Origin: Acidimicrobiales bacterium
GTDB lineage: Bacteria; Actinomycetota; Acidimicrobiia; Acidimicrobiales; CADCSY01
Assembly (NCBI GenBank): GCA_030446545.1
Contig: JAUJNB010000008.1
Span: forward strand, 37,961 to 76,159
DNA: 38,199 bases
Direction: 5' to 3'
Part shown: piece after piece, positions 7,324-14,801 of the stretch
How the letters are laid out: every line of letters starts with the position of its first letter
Position numbering within the stretch: the stretch's first letter is position 1
Notes under the pieces: generated by a model
Databases searched by the model: none
What the model was told of the DNA's origin: nothing
What the model saw: the letters and a program-made list of their open reading frames with translations, nothing else
Position numbers and translations under genes: made by a program

Positions 7324-9414
7324 TCAGGCGCTCTCCAGCACCTCGGGGAGCGCTTCGGCGTGCACCACGGTCAGCCGCCGGGTGGCCCGGGTCAGGGCCA
7401 CGTAGAGGCTGCGCAGTCCCTGAGGCTCCTCGTCGACGATGCGGGCGGGTTCGACCACCAGCACCGCATCCAGCTCGAGGCCCTTGACCAGGCGCACCGG
7501 GACCAGGGTGACCTGGGCGCCCATCCCTCCCGCCGAGGCCCGCCCGTGGTCCACCCCGGCCCGGGCCAGGGCCGATCCGACCTCCTCGACGAGCGACTCC
7601 GGGACGACCACGGCGACGTTGCCCTCGCCCACCGCACGGCGTTCCTGCACCGTCAGGGTGGCCACCGCCTCGCCTCGATCGGCGACGGCCACCTCGACCA
7701 CCGCCGGCGGCTCCCCCCCGGCCCGCACCGAGCGGGGCGGGCGCAGCTTCGGGGCGGCCAGGGGCAGGACCCGGTCGGCGAGGGCCAGGACGGCCCCAGG
7801 GGTGCGGTAGGCGATGCTCAGCTCGTGCCTCCGAGCCGGACGACGGGCGGGAAGGTGGGCCAGGATCTCGTCCCAGCCGGTGGGGGCCAGCGCCCCGGTG
7901 GCCTGGGCGATGTCGCCCACCACCGTCATCGAACCGCCCAGCGATCGCCGGGCCAGGAGGCGCAGCTCCATGGGCGACAGGTCCTGGGCTTCGTCGAGCA
8001 CGATGTGGCCGTACGAGCGGGGCTCCTCGTCGGCCGGGCCCCGAGGACCGAGGAGGGAGCGGGCCTCGTCGAGGAGGGCCGTATCGGGGCCGGTCCATCC
8101 CTGGCCGATCTCGTCGGCCGCTTCACGGGGCCGGTACAGCGCCTCGACCTCGTTGGGCCCGAGGCGACCGGCCGAGGCCAGGCGCAGCAGCGCCCGAGAG
8201 CCGAAGAGGTCGCGGAGCAACTCCGCCGGGCGCAACACCGGCCACATCCACTCCAGGGCAGCCCGCACCTCCTCGCTCTTGCGCAGGCGCTCCCGCACCA
8301 TGCCCGGCTCGACGTCATCGGTCCGGGCACTGGCGGCCAGGGCCTTCCACAGGGCCCGCTCGACCAGCCGCCGCCCGGCGTTGTGCTGGCGGACGCGTCG
8401 CCGGGCGCTCTCGACCAGGTTCCGGCTGGTGGCCACGTCGCAGCGCAGCGACTGGAGCCCGAAGGGCACCACCAGGTCGGTCCGCAGCGGGCGCTGGCGG
8501 TCGACCACTGCCTTGGTCAGCACGTGGACCATGCGCACGTCGCCCTTCACCTTGGCCGTCAGCGGGTGGTCGCGGCGGTCGCCCACGTCTTCGGGCACCA
8601 GGTCGGCCAGCACGGCCAGCTCCACCCCGGCCTCGCCGAGCGACGGCAGCACCCGTTCGATGTAACCGAGGTAGAGGCGGTTGGGCCCCACGACCAGCAG
8701 GCCCTGGCCCTCCAGGGGGAAGCGGTGGGTGTAGAGCAGGTAGGCGGCCCGGTGCAGGGCCACCACGGTCTTGCCCGTGCCCGGCCCACCCTGGACCACC
8801 ACCACGCCCCGCAGCTCCGAGCGGATGATCTCGTCCTGCTCGGCCTGGATGGTGCCCACGATGTCGCCCAGATGGCCTGAACGGGGACGGTCGAGGACGG
8901 CGAACAGCGCCCCTTGGCCGGAGATCTCCGGCCCCTCGGCCGGGTGGAGTCGGCCCTGCCTCCCGGCGCCGAAGAGCTCGTCTTCGATGCCGAGGAGTTG
9001 ACGCCCCCGGGTGGCGAAGTGGCGGCGGCGGTCGAGGCCCATGGGGGAGCGCCCGGTGGCCCGGTAGAACGGCTCGGCCACCGGCGCCCGCCAGTCGACC
9101 ACCACCGGCTCCTGCTCGGCGTCGGCCACGGCCACCCGGCCGATGTAGTAGCGCTCACCCGCCTGGTCGGGGTCGTCGGCGTCGAAGTCCAGGCGACCGA
9201 AGACCAGGGAGGCGTCGCCCGTGTCGAGCTGGGCCAGCCGGGCCCGGATGGTGTCCTCCACCACCTCGCGTTCGACCCGGGCCTGATGGGTCCCTTCCCG
9301 CGCCGTCTCGGCCAGCCGGCGCAGACCCAGCACGCGCTGGCGCGCCGCTTCCAGGCTGGCCTGGGCGTGGTCCAGGTAGGCCTGTTCGGGCTCCAGATCA
9401 GGGTGTCCGGCCAT
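7324..9414 (-). CDS. helD: HelD-type UvrD/Rep-like ATPase (RNA polymerase-recycling factor family)
   Basis: This 696-aa superfamily 1 ATPase has the HelD signature block RYYIGRVAVADAEQEPVVVDWRAP in the N-terminal half. Walker A is QGGPGTGKTVVALHRAAYL, motif II is VLDEAQDLSPMELRLL, and motif VI near the C terminus is SLYVALTRATRRL. Residues 1-60 are predicted coiled coil (PEQAYLDHAQASLEAARQRV), matching the arm that enters the RNA polymerase secondary channel. HelD proteins release stalled RNA polymerase, and some actinobacterial members (HelR) protect against rifampicin. ATG 9414 is preferred because GAGGCGAG precedes it and homologues begin this way; TATGAT (9457-9452) is a -10 giving a short leader. 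An upstream ATG near 9456 is possible. It is divergent from a MarR-family gene. Confidence 0.88.
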   Translation of the reverse strand: MAGHPDLEPEQAYLDHAQASLEAARQRVLGLRRLAETAREGTHQARVEREVVEDTIRARLAQLDTGDASLVFGRLDFDADDPDQAGERYYIGRVAVADAEQEPVVVDWRAPVAEPFYRATGRSPMGLDRRRHFATRGRQLLGIEDELFGAGRQGRLHPAEGPEISGQGALFAVLDRPRSGHLGDIVGTIQAEQDEIIRSELRGVVVVQGGPGTGKTVVALHRAAYLLYTHRFPLEGQGLLVVGPNRLYLGYIERVLPSLGEAGVELAVLADLVPEDVGDRRDHPLTAKVKGDVRMVHVLTKAVVDRQRPLRTDLVVPFGLQSLRCDVATSRNLVESARRRVRQHNAGRRLVERALWKALAASARTDDVEPGMVRERLRKSEEVRAALEWMWPVLRPAELLRDLFGSRALLRLASAGRLGPNEVEALYRPREAADEIGQGWTGPDTALLDEARSLLGPRGPADEEPRSYGHIVLDEAQDLSPMELRLLARRSLGGSMTVVGDIAQATGALAPTGWDEILAHLPARRPARRHELSIAYRTPGAVLALADRVLPLAAPKLRPPRSVRAGGEPPAVVEVAVADRGEAVATLTVQERRAVGEGNVAVVVPESLVEEVGSALARAGVDHGRASAGGMGAQVTLVPVRLVKGLELDAVLVVEPARIVDEEPQGLRSLYVALTRATRRLTVVHAEALPEVLESA

Positions 9415-9536
9415 CTCGCCTCGCGGGGCTCGCCAAAAAGGGGGGTCCGCCATCATAGGAGGAGCTGCGGCGAGGTGAGGCCGGGCGCCGGCCACGGCTG
9501 CCGGGGAGAGGGCTCGCCCACCACTAGTCTCCCGGC
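9415..9536. promoter_or_regulatory. Divergent promoter region helD/marR
   Basis: Minus strand: TATGAT (9457-9452) is the -10 for helD, giving a leader of about 35 nt with a GAGG ribosome-binding site. Plus strand: TAGTCT (9525-9530) lies exactly 6 nt before the marR GTG, so marR is probably leaderless. No rifamycin-associated element (GGGGCTTGC-type palindrome) was found. Confidence 0.5.
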
Positions 9537-10013
9537 GTGCACCCGGAGTGGGACGACGAGCGGATCAACGCGTTCGGGATGTTGCTGGAGGCCTACGCCG
9601 CCGTGGTCGGCAACGTCAGCCGCGACCTGGACGCCACCAGCGAGATCGCCCTCAGCTCGTTCGGGATACTGCTGCGCCTGGCCCGCAGTCCCGGCCGGCG
9701 CCTGCGCATGACCGAGCTGGCCGCCCAGGCGTCGCTCAGCACCAGCGGGCTCACCCGTCTGGTCGACCGTCTGGAGGAGGTGGGCTACCTCCAGCGCCAG
9801 CCCAGTGCCTCCGACCGCCGGTCGTTGCTGGCCGTGCTCACCGACCTGGGCGCCGAGGTGCTGGCCAAGGCCGTGCCCGGCCACCTCGAGAGCCTGGAGC
9901 GCAACATGGCCGATCCCCTCGGGCCCGAAGGTCTCCGACGGCTCACCGCCACGCTCGAGGAGTTGCGTGACCACGCCCGCCGTGGTCCCAACCCTCCGGC
10001 CCCCTGCTTCTGA
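9537..10013 (+). CDS. MarR-family transcription regulator
   Basis: This 158-aa protein has the MarR winged-helix layout. An N-terminal dimerisation helix (about 8-35) is followed by LSSFGILLRLARSPGRRLRMTELAAQASLSTSGLTRLVDRLEE-type helix-turn-helix sequence (about 38-82). Then comes the wing with the family hallmark YLQRQPSASDRRSLLAVLTDLG (Asp-Arg-Arg), and C-terminal dimerisation helices. MarR proteins are usually small-molecule- or oxidant-responsive repressors of neighbouring divergent genes; here the divergent neighbour is helD. The GTG start is supported by TAGTCT placed 6 nt before it (leaderless). Its stop overlaps or abuts the start of the patatin-like gene, so the two are probably cotranscribed. 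No ligand can be inferred. Confidence 0.85.
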   Translation: MHPEWDDERINAFGMLLEAYAAVVGNVSRDLDATSEIALSSFGILLRLARSPGRRLRMTELAAQASLSTSGLTRLVDRLEEVGYLQRQPSASDRRSLLAVLTDLGAEVLAKAVPGHLESLERNMADPLGPEGLRRLTATLEELRDHARRGPNPPAPCF

Positions 10014-10036
10014 GCACCTCCCCCGGCATCGCCCTG

Positions 10037-11062
10037 GTGCTGGGCGGCGGTGGGCTGGTCGGCCACGCCTGGCACATCGGGATCCTCGCCGGCCTGGCCG
10101 ATGTCACCGGGTGGGACGCCCGCACGAGCGGGCTCGTCGTGGGGACCTCGGCCGGCGCCGTGGTGGCGGCCGAGCTGCGCTCGGGGCTGCACCCGGTCGC
10201 GCTTCTGCGCCCGGGGGTCGGTGCCGCCCCCACCACCGTGCCCCGGCCGGCCCTGCACCACCCGACCCGTCGCCCGGCGGCGTTCGCCTTGGCCGGGCGC
10301 GCCGTCGTCACCCGGGCCCCGGCCGGCCTGGTGCTGGCCGGCCTGCTTCCCCGGGGGCGACGAGACCCGGGGCTCATCGCCGACGCCGTGGCCGGCCTCT
10401 TCCCGCCCGGCGCGGCCTGGCCTCCCGGCCTGTGGGTGTGCACCGTCCGCCTGGACGACGGTCGCCGCGTCGTCTTCGGCCGCCACGACCGATCCGGCCC
10501 GGCGCCGCCGGTGGCGCCGGGCGAGCCGGCCCCGCCGCCGCCTGGCGAGCTGGCCGGGCCCGACCGAAGGGCACCCGACCTGGCCACGGTCGTGGCTGCG
10601 TCCTGCGCCATGGGCGGGTTCTTCCGTCCCGTCACCATCGCCGGCGTCGACCACGTCGACGGGGGGAGCCGCTCGGTCACCAACGCCGACCTGGCCGCCG
10701 GCGCCGGAGCCGGCCTGGTGGTGGTGTCGTCACCCATGTCGCTCGACTGCGCCGCGCTCCCCGCCGGTGAGATGGGGGAGAGCCCGACCGTGCGTCAGCG
10801 GCTGCGACGCCAGCACCGGTTGGTGCACGCCCGCCGCCTGGCCGGGGAGCTGGTCCAGGTCCGCCGCTCCGGCCGCGCCGTGGTCGCCTTTGAACCCGGG
10901 CCCGACGACCTGGCTGTCATGGGGGGCGTGGCCTCGTCGATGGACTTCGAGCGCCGGGTGGCGGTGGCCGAGCAGGCCCGGGCCACGGCAGCCCGCCTGG
11001 TTCGCTCGCCGGCGCTGGCTCAGGTCCGCCGGGCGCTGGAGGCCGAGGCCCGACCCGGGTGA
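10037..11062 (+). CDS. Patatin-like phospholipase/esterase (start uncertain)
   Basis: This is a patatin-family acyl hydrolase of 341 aa or slightly more. The oxyanion-hole glycines are LGGGGLVGHAWHIGIL at the N terminus, the nucleophile serine is in VVGTSAGAVVAAEL (about 36-49), and the catalytic Asp is in HVDGGSRSVTNAD. These three give the Ser-Asp dyad arrangement. No signal peptide is seen, so it is probably cytoplasmic or membrane-peripheral. The only standard start is GTG 10037, but it would cut off the first beta strand. The in-frame CTG at 10010 would give MSTSPGIALVLGGGG, a normal patatin N terminus, and would overlap the marR stop as CTGA, like other 4-nt overlaps here. No in-frame ATG, GTG or TTG lies between the upstream stop (9968) and 10037. 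Substrate unknown. Confidence 0.8.
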   Translation: MLGGGGLVGHAWHIGILAGLADVTGWDARTSGLVVGTSAGAVVAAELRSGLHPVALLRPGVGAAPTTVPRPALHHPTRRPAAFALAGRAVVTRAPAGLVLAGLLPRGRRDPGLIADAVAGLFPPGAAWPPGLWVCTVRLDDGRRVVFGRHDRSGPAPPVAPGEPAPPPPGELAGPDRRAPDLATVVAASCAMGGFFRPVTIAGVDHVDGGSRSVTNADLAAGAGAGLVVVSSPMSLDCAALPAGEMGESPTVRQRLRRQHRLVHARRLAGELVQVRRSGRAVVAFEPGPDDLAVMGGVASSMDFERRVAVAEQARATAARLVRSPALAQVRRALEAEARPG

Positions 11063-11078
11063 GGCAAGGGGGCCCCGG

Positions 11079-11084
11079 TACCGT
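11079..11084 (+). promoter_or_regulatory. -10 element of hemE (leaderless)
   Basis: TACCGT ends 6 nt before the hemE GTG at 11091, matching the spacing seen at ten other genes in the window. There is no ribosome-binding site. Confidence 0.5.
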
Positions 11085-11090
11085 GGTGCG

Positions 11091-12125
11091 GTGCCCGTGG
11101 CTCCCGTCGTCGCCGCCTACCGGGGTGAGGCGGTGGAGCGGACGCCGGTGTGGTTCATGCGCCAAGCCGGACGCTGCCTGCCCGAGTACCGGGCCCTGCG
11201 GGAGCGGTACTCCTTCGCCGAGGTGGTGCAGGCGCCCGACCTGGCCGCCGAGGTCACGCTCCAGCCGGTGCGGCGCCTGGGCGTCGACGCCGCCATTCTC
11301 TTCAGCGACATCGTCACCCCGGTGCAGGCCGTGGTCGACGGCATCAGGATCCGCCCCGACCGGGGCCCGGTGGTCGACCACCCCTTCCGCTCCAAGGACG
11401 ACCTGGCCCGCCTGCGTCCCCTCGACCCCGAGGCCGACCTGCCGTACGTGCTGGAGACGGTGCGCCTGGTCCGTGGCGCCCTGCCCCCCGAGGTGGCCCT
11501 GATCGGCTTTGCCGGTGCCCCCTTCACCGTGGCCAGCTACCTGGTGGAGGGAGGCAAGTCGAGCGACTACCGCCACACCAAGGCCCTCATGTACCGCGAC
11601 CCCGACGTGTGGGACGACCTGGTCGACCGCCTGGCCGGCATCGCCCTGGCCGCCCTGCGGGCCCAGGTGGCGGCCGGGGCCCAGGCCGTGCAGCTCTTCG
11701 ACTCCTGGGTGGGGGCGCTCTCCCAAGCCGACTACCGCCGTTTCGTCCTCCCTTCCTCCCGGCGGGTGCTGGCCGGCCTGGCCGACCTCAGGGTGCCCCG
11801 AGTCCACTTCGGGGTGGGCGCCGGCCACCTGCTGGAGGCCATGGCCGAGGCCGGGGCCGACGTGGTGGGCGTCGACTGGCGGGTCCCCCTCGACGAGGCC
11901 CGGCGCCGGTTGGGCCCAACCGTGGCCGTGCAGGGCAACCTCGACCCCACTGCCGTGGGTGCCCCCCCCGACGTACTCGAGGCCAGGGTGAACGAGGTGC
12001 TGGCGGCCAACGGGGGCCAGCCCGGGCACGTGTTCAACCTGGGCTGGGGCGTGCTGCCCGACACCGACCCCGGCGCCCTGCGCCGAGTGGTCGACCTGGT
12101 GCACGCCCACCGCCCGCCGGCGTGA
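11091..12125 (+). CDS. hemE: Uroporphyrinogen decarboxylase
   Basis: This 344-aa enzyme removes four carboxyl groups from uroporphyrinogen III to make coproporphyrinogen III. The signature block FMRQAGRCLPEYR near residue 20 holds the substrate-binding arginines, and the catalytic Asp lies in AILFSDIVTPVQA. The second family block is IGFAGAPFTVASYLVEGG. The usual FNLGHG motif near the C terminus is FNLGWG here: the active-site-lining His is Trp319 (codon 12045-12047). The GTG start is fixed by TACCGT 6 nt upstream. Its stop overlaps the hemH start (GTGA at 12122-12125), so translation is probably coupled. With hemH and cgoX it forms the middle of the heme pathway. Confidence 0.95.
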   Translation: MPVAPVVAAYRGEAVERTPVWFMRQAGRCLPEYRALRERYSFAEVVQAPDLAAEVTLQPVRRLGVDAAILFSDIVTPVQAVVDGIRIRPDRGPVVDHPFRSKDDLARLRPLDPEADLPYVLETVRLVRGALPPEVALIGFAGAPFTVASYLVEGGKSSDYRHTKALMYRDPDVWDDLVDRLAGIALAALRAQVAAGAQAVQLFDSWVGALSQADYRRFVLPSSRRVLAGLADLRVPRVHFGVGAGHLLEAMAEAGADVVGVDWRVPLDEARRRLGPTVAVQGNLDPTAVGAPPDVLEARVNEVLAANGGQPGHVFNLGWGVLPDTDPGALRRVVDLVHAHRPPA

Positions 12126-13060
12126 GCCCCACCGGCGTGGTGGTCATGGCCTACGGGACGCCCTCGGGGCCCGACCAGGTCGAGGCCTACTACACCCACG
12201 TCCGTCGGGGACGGCCACCGACCGCCGAGCTGCTGGCCGACCTGGTGAGGCGCTACGAAGCCATCGGCGGGGTGTCGCCGCTCGGTCGCCACACCCGGGC
12301 TCAGGCCGCCCGCCTGGCCGCCGCCCTCGACGACCGTGACCCCGGGGCCTTCCGGGTGGAGGTGGGCTACAAGCACGCCCCCCCCTTCCTCGAGGACGCG
12401 GCCCAGACCCTGGTCGGCGCCGGGGTCGACCAGCTGGTCGGTGTGGTCCTCGCTCCCCACTACAGCGCCGGTTCGGTGGGTGAGTACCTGGCCCGGCTGC
12501 GGGGCCGGGCCACCGACCTCGACCCGGGGCTGGTCGTCTCCGCCGTCGACGACTGGCACGTCGAGCCCGCCTACCTGGCCTTCCTGGCCGCCGAGGTGCG
12601 CCGTTGCCTGGGCGCGCTCCCCGAGGCCACCAAGGTCCTCTTCAGCGCCCACTCCCTGCCCGAACGGGTGGTGGCCGGCGGCGACCCCTACGCCGAGCAG
12701 GTACGCGAGACCGGCGCCGCCGTGGCCGCCGAGCTGGGGTTGTCGCCCCGGTTCGACTGGGACGTGGCCTGGCAGAGCGCGGGGCGCACGCCGGAGCCCT
12801 GGATCGGCCCCGACGTCCTCACCGTGCTCGACGACCTGGCCGGCACCGGGGGGGTCGAGGGCGTGGTGGTGTGTCCCTGCGGGTTCGTCTCGGACCACCT
12901 CGAGGTGCTCTACGACCTCGACATCGAGGCCCGGTCGAGAGCCGCCGACCTCGGTCTGGCCTTCGCCCGCACCGCCGTGGTCAACGACGACGAGGCCGTC
13001 CTCGGGGCCCTGGCCGACCGGGTCCTGGACCTGGCCGGGACTACGACAGCTCGACGATGA
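12122..13060 (+). CDS. hemH: Ferrochelatase (coproporphyrin III type likely)
   Basis: This 312-aa class II chelatase inserts Fe2+ into porphyrin. It opens with VVVMAYGTPSGPDQVEAYY, the usual first strand. The catalytic His is in LFSAHSLPERVV, and the conserved acidic partner in GFVSDHLEVLYDLDIEA. In actinobacteria this family acts on coproporphyrin III (CpfC), with the oxidation step before it; the adjacent oxidase fits that pathway. The motif VVCPCGF has a Cys pair two residues apart just before the active-site loop, which may or may not matter. GTG 12122 overlaps the hemE stop by four bases. The last 20 nt overlap the 3' end of a convergent minus-strand gene. The coproheme decarboxylase (ChdC/HemQ) gene is not in the window. 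Confidence 0.92.
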   Translation: MSPTGVVVMAYGTPSGPDQVEAYYTHVRRGRPPTAELLADLVRRYEAIGGVSPLGRHTRAQAARLAAALDDRDPGAFRVEVGYKHAPPFLEDAAQTLVGAGVDQLVGVVLAPHYSAGSVGEYLARLRGRATDLDPGLVVSAVDDWHVEPAYLAFLAAEVRRCLGALPEATKVLFSAHSLPERVVAGGDPYAEQVRETGAAVAAELGLSPRFDWDVAWQSAGRTPEPWIGPDVLTVLDDLAGTGGVEGVVVCPCGFVSDHLEVLYDLDIEARSRAADLGLAFARTAVVNDDEAVLGALADRVLDLAGTTTARR

Positions 13061-13337
13061 CGTCGGTCCGTTCGGTGATCGACCGGGCCCGCTCCAGCTG
13101 GGCCACGAGCGCCGCCGGCGCCAGCCCAAAGGTACCGGCAGGAATGGTGATGGTGGCCTGGGCCGAGCGCACCACGACCTCGTCCTCGCCACCGGCGAGC
13201 TCCTCGATCCACTCCCAGCGGATGGCGGTGTGCTCGTCGGCCGGACCGAAGGTGGCGACGCCGTGCAGATCGACCCGGAGGCGCTGGCTCTCTCCGTTGG
13301 GAGCCAGTACCTCGACCTCCACGCTGCGCCTGCTCAT
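13041..13337 (-). CDS. Small PH-like domain protein, function unknown
   Basis: This 98-aa protein alternates short beta strands (VEVEVLAPNGESQRLRV, GVATFGP, EVVVRSAQATITIPAGTFG) and ends in one amphipathic helix (PAALVAQLERARSI). This is the pattern of small bacterial PH-like domain proteins. It has no signal peptide or membrane helix. ATG 13337 is strongly supported by CAGGAT (13349-13344 on this strand) exactly 6 nt upstream. It is divergent from cgoX and overlaps the hemH 3' end by 20 nt, so it is embedded within the heme gene run. The much longer ORF in this frame, up to 15971, is a shadow of other genes. The name is tentative; a role in heme synthesis would be a guess. Confidence 0.7.
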   Translation of the reverse strand: MSRRSVEVEVLAPNGESQRLRVDLHGVATFGPADEHTAIRWEWIEELAGGEDEVVVRSAQATITIPAGTFGLAPAALVAQLERARSITERTDVIVELS

Positions 13338-13343
13338 GAAACC

Positions 13344-13349
13344 ATCCTG
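13344..13349 (-). promoter_or_regulatory. -10 element of the PH-like gene (leaderless)
   Basis: On the minus strand CAGGAT is followed by GGTTTC and then the ATG, the same 6-nt spacing as other leaderless starts here. Confidence 0.5.
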
Positions 13350-13385
13350 CCAGGCTTGTCGGCCGTGGTGTCGGGGGACTCGGGG

Positions 13386-14789
13386 GTGACGAGGGTCGTG
13401 GTGGTCGGGGCCGGCATCGCCGGCCTGGCTGCCGCCCACCATCTGGCTGACCGGCCCGGCGTCGGGGTGACCGTGTGCGAGAGCGGTCCGAAGGTCGGGG
13501 GCAAGGTCCGCACCGAGGACTTCGCCGGGGTGACGCTCGACCTCGGGCCGGACGCCTTCCTGGCCCGACGGCCCGAGGCGGTGACGTTGTGCCGGGAGCT
13601 GGGCCTGGTCGGCGAGCTCGTTCCCCCCGCCACCAGCAGTGCCTTCGTGTGGGCCCGGGGGCGCCTGCGGCGCCTCCCCGAAGGACTGGTGCTGGGCGTG
13701 CCCGTTCGCTGGGGCGCCCTGGCCCGGTCCCGGGTGCTGTCCCCGTCGGGCTTGGCCCGGGCCACCATCGAACCGGTGCTGCCGGGGCGCAAGCTGGGTG
13801 CCGACGAGGCGCTGGGGGCGGTGGTGCGTCGTCGCCTGGGTGACCAGGTCCACCGCACGTTGGTCGACCCGCTGGTGGGAGGCATCAACGCCGGCGACAC
13901 CGACCGGCTCAGCATCGACATGACCGCGCCCGTCCTGGCCGCCGCGGCAAGGGGCCGACGCAGCCTGGTGCGAGGGGCCCGCGAGGTGAGCGCCCCGGGG
14001 GCGGACCGGGGGGGACCGGCCTTCCTCACCCTCCCGGGCGGGTTGTCCCGCCTGGTCGAGGTCCTGGTGGCCCGACTGGAGGCGTCGGGCGTCGAGGTGC
14101 GCACCGGGGCGGCGGTCGCTGCGGTGGAGCGGCCGGACGAGGGCGGGTACCGCCTGCGGATGGTCTCGGGCGCCCTTGTCGAGGCCGACGCCGTGATCGT
14201 GGCCGCCCCGGCCTACGGGGCGGCCCCCTTGCTGGCGCCCCACGCGCCCACCGCGGCCGAAGCGTTGGCAGGCATCGAGTACGCCTCCGTGGCCCTGGTG
14301 GCCATGGCCTATCCGGCCCCGGCTCTGCCCCGCCGCCTCGACGGCAGCGGCTTCCTGGTGGCGAGGGGCGAGGGACGGCTCATGAGCGCCTGCTCCTGGG
14401 CGTCGTCCAAATGGGCCCACCTCGACCCCGGCGACCAGGTGGTCCTGCGGGTGTCGGCCGGCCGGGCCGGCGACGCCCGGGTCGAGAGCCTGGACGACGA
14501 CGCGCTCGTCACCCGCCTGAGCCTGGAGCTGGGCCTGGCGCTGGGTATCGGGGTTCCCCCGAGCGAGGTCCGGGTCACCCGCTGGGCCCGGGCCTTCCCC
14601 CAGTACGCCCCCGGCCACCTGGGGCGGGTGGCCGCCACCGAGGCCGAGTTGCACCGGCGCCTGCCCGGCCTGGCCCTGGCCGGCGCCGCGCTGGCCGGGG
14701 TGGGCATCCCGGCCTGCATCGCCTCGGGCCGACGGGCAGCCGACCGGGTGCTGGCCTCTCGTGAGGACGCTTTGCGACCGACGCGGTGA
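13386..14789 (+). CDS. cgoX: FAD-dependent coproporphyrinogen/protoporphyrinogen oxidase
   Basis: This flavoprotein of about 467 aa starts with the dinucleotide-binding motif RVVVVGAGIAGLAAAHHLA and a GGKVRTEDFAGVTLDLGPDAFL segment typical of HemY/CgoX oxidases. The C terminus has LAGAALAGVGIPACIASGRRAA, the second FAD-contacting motif (GxGIPxCIxSG). It oxidises coproporphyrinogen III to coproporphyrin III, or protoporphyrinogen IX in other lineages; the choice follows the ferrochelatase type. GTG 13386 is chosen because homologues start three or four residues before the GAGIAG strand. GTG 13365 is an in-frame alternative that would add seven residues. It belongs with hemE and hemH but is separated from them by the minus-strand PH-like gene. 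Confidence 0.9.
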   Translation: MTRVVVVGAGIAGLAAAHHLADRPGVGVTVCESGPKVGGKVRTEDFAGVTLDLGPDAFLARRPEAVTLCRELGLVGELVPPATSSAFVWARGRLRRLPEGLVLGVPVRWGALARSRVLSPSGLARATIEPVLPGRKLGADEALGAVVRRRLGDQVHRTLVDPLVGGINAGDTDRLSIDMTAPVLAAAARGRRSLVRGAREVSAPGADRGGPAFLTLPGGLSRLVEVLVARLEASGVEVRTGAAVAAVERPDEGGYRLRMVSGALVEADAVIVAAPAYGAAPLLAPHAPTAAEALAGIEYASVALVAMAYPAPALPRRLDGSGFLVARGEGRLMSACSWASSKWAHLDPGDQVVLRVSAGRAGDARVESLDDDALVTRLSLELGLALGIGVPPSEVRVTRWARAFPQYAPGHLGRVAATEAELHRRLPGLALAGAALAGVGIPACIASGRRAADRVLASREDALRPTR

Positions 14790-14795
14790 CAGGAT
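14790..14795 (+). promoter_or_regulatory. -10 element of the 472-aa gene (leaderless)
   Basis: CAGGAT ends 6 nt before the GTG at 14802. It is the same hexamer as on the minus strand at 13349-13344. Confidence 0.5.
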
Positions 14796-14801
14796 GGAAC
14801 G

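Noticed and set aside
9415..9536. Rifamycin-associated element upstream of helD
   Set aside because: The GGGGCTTGC-type palindrome was looked for and not found.
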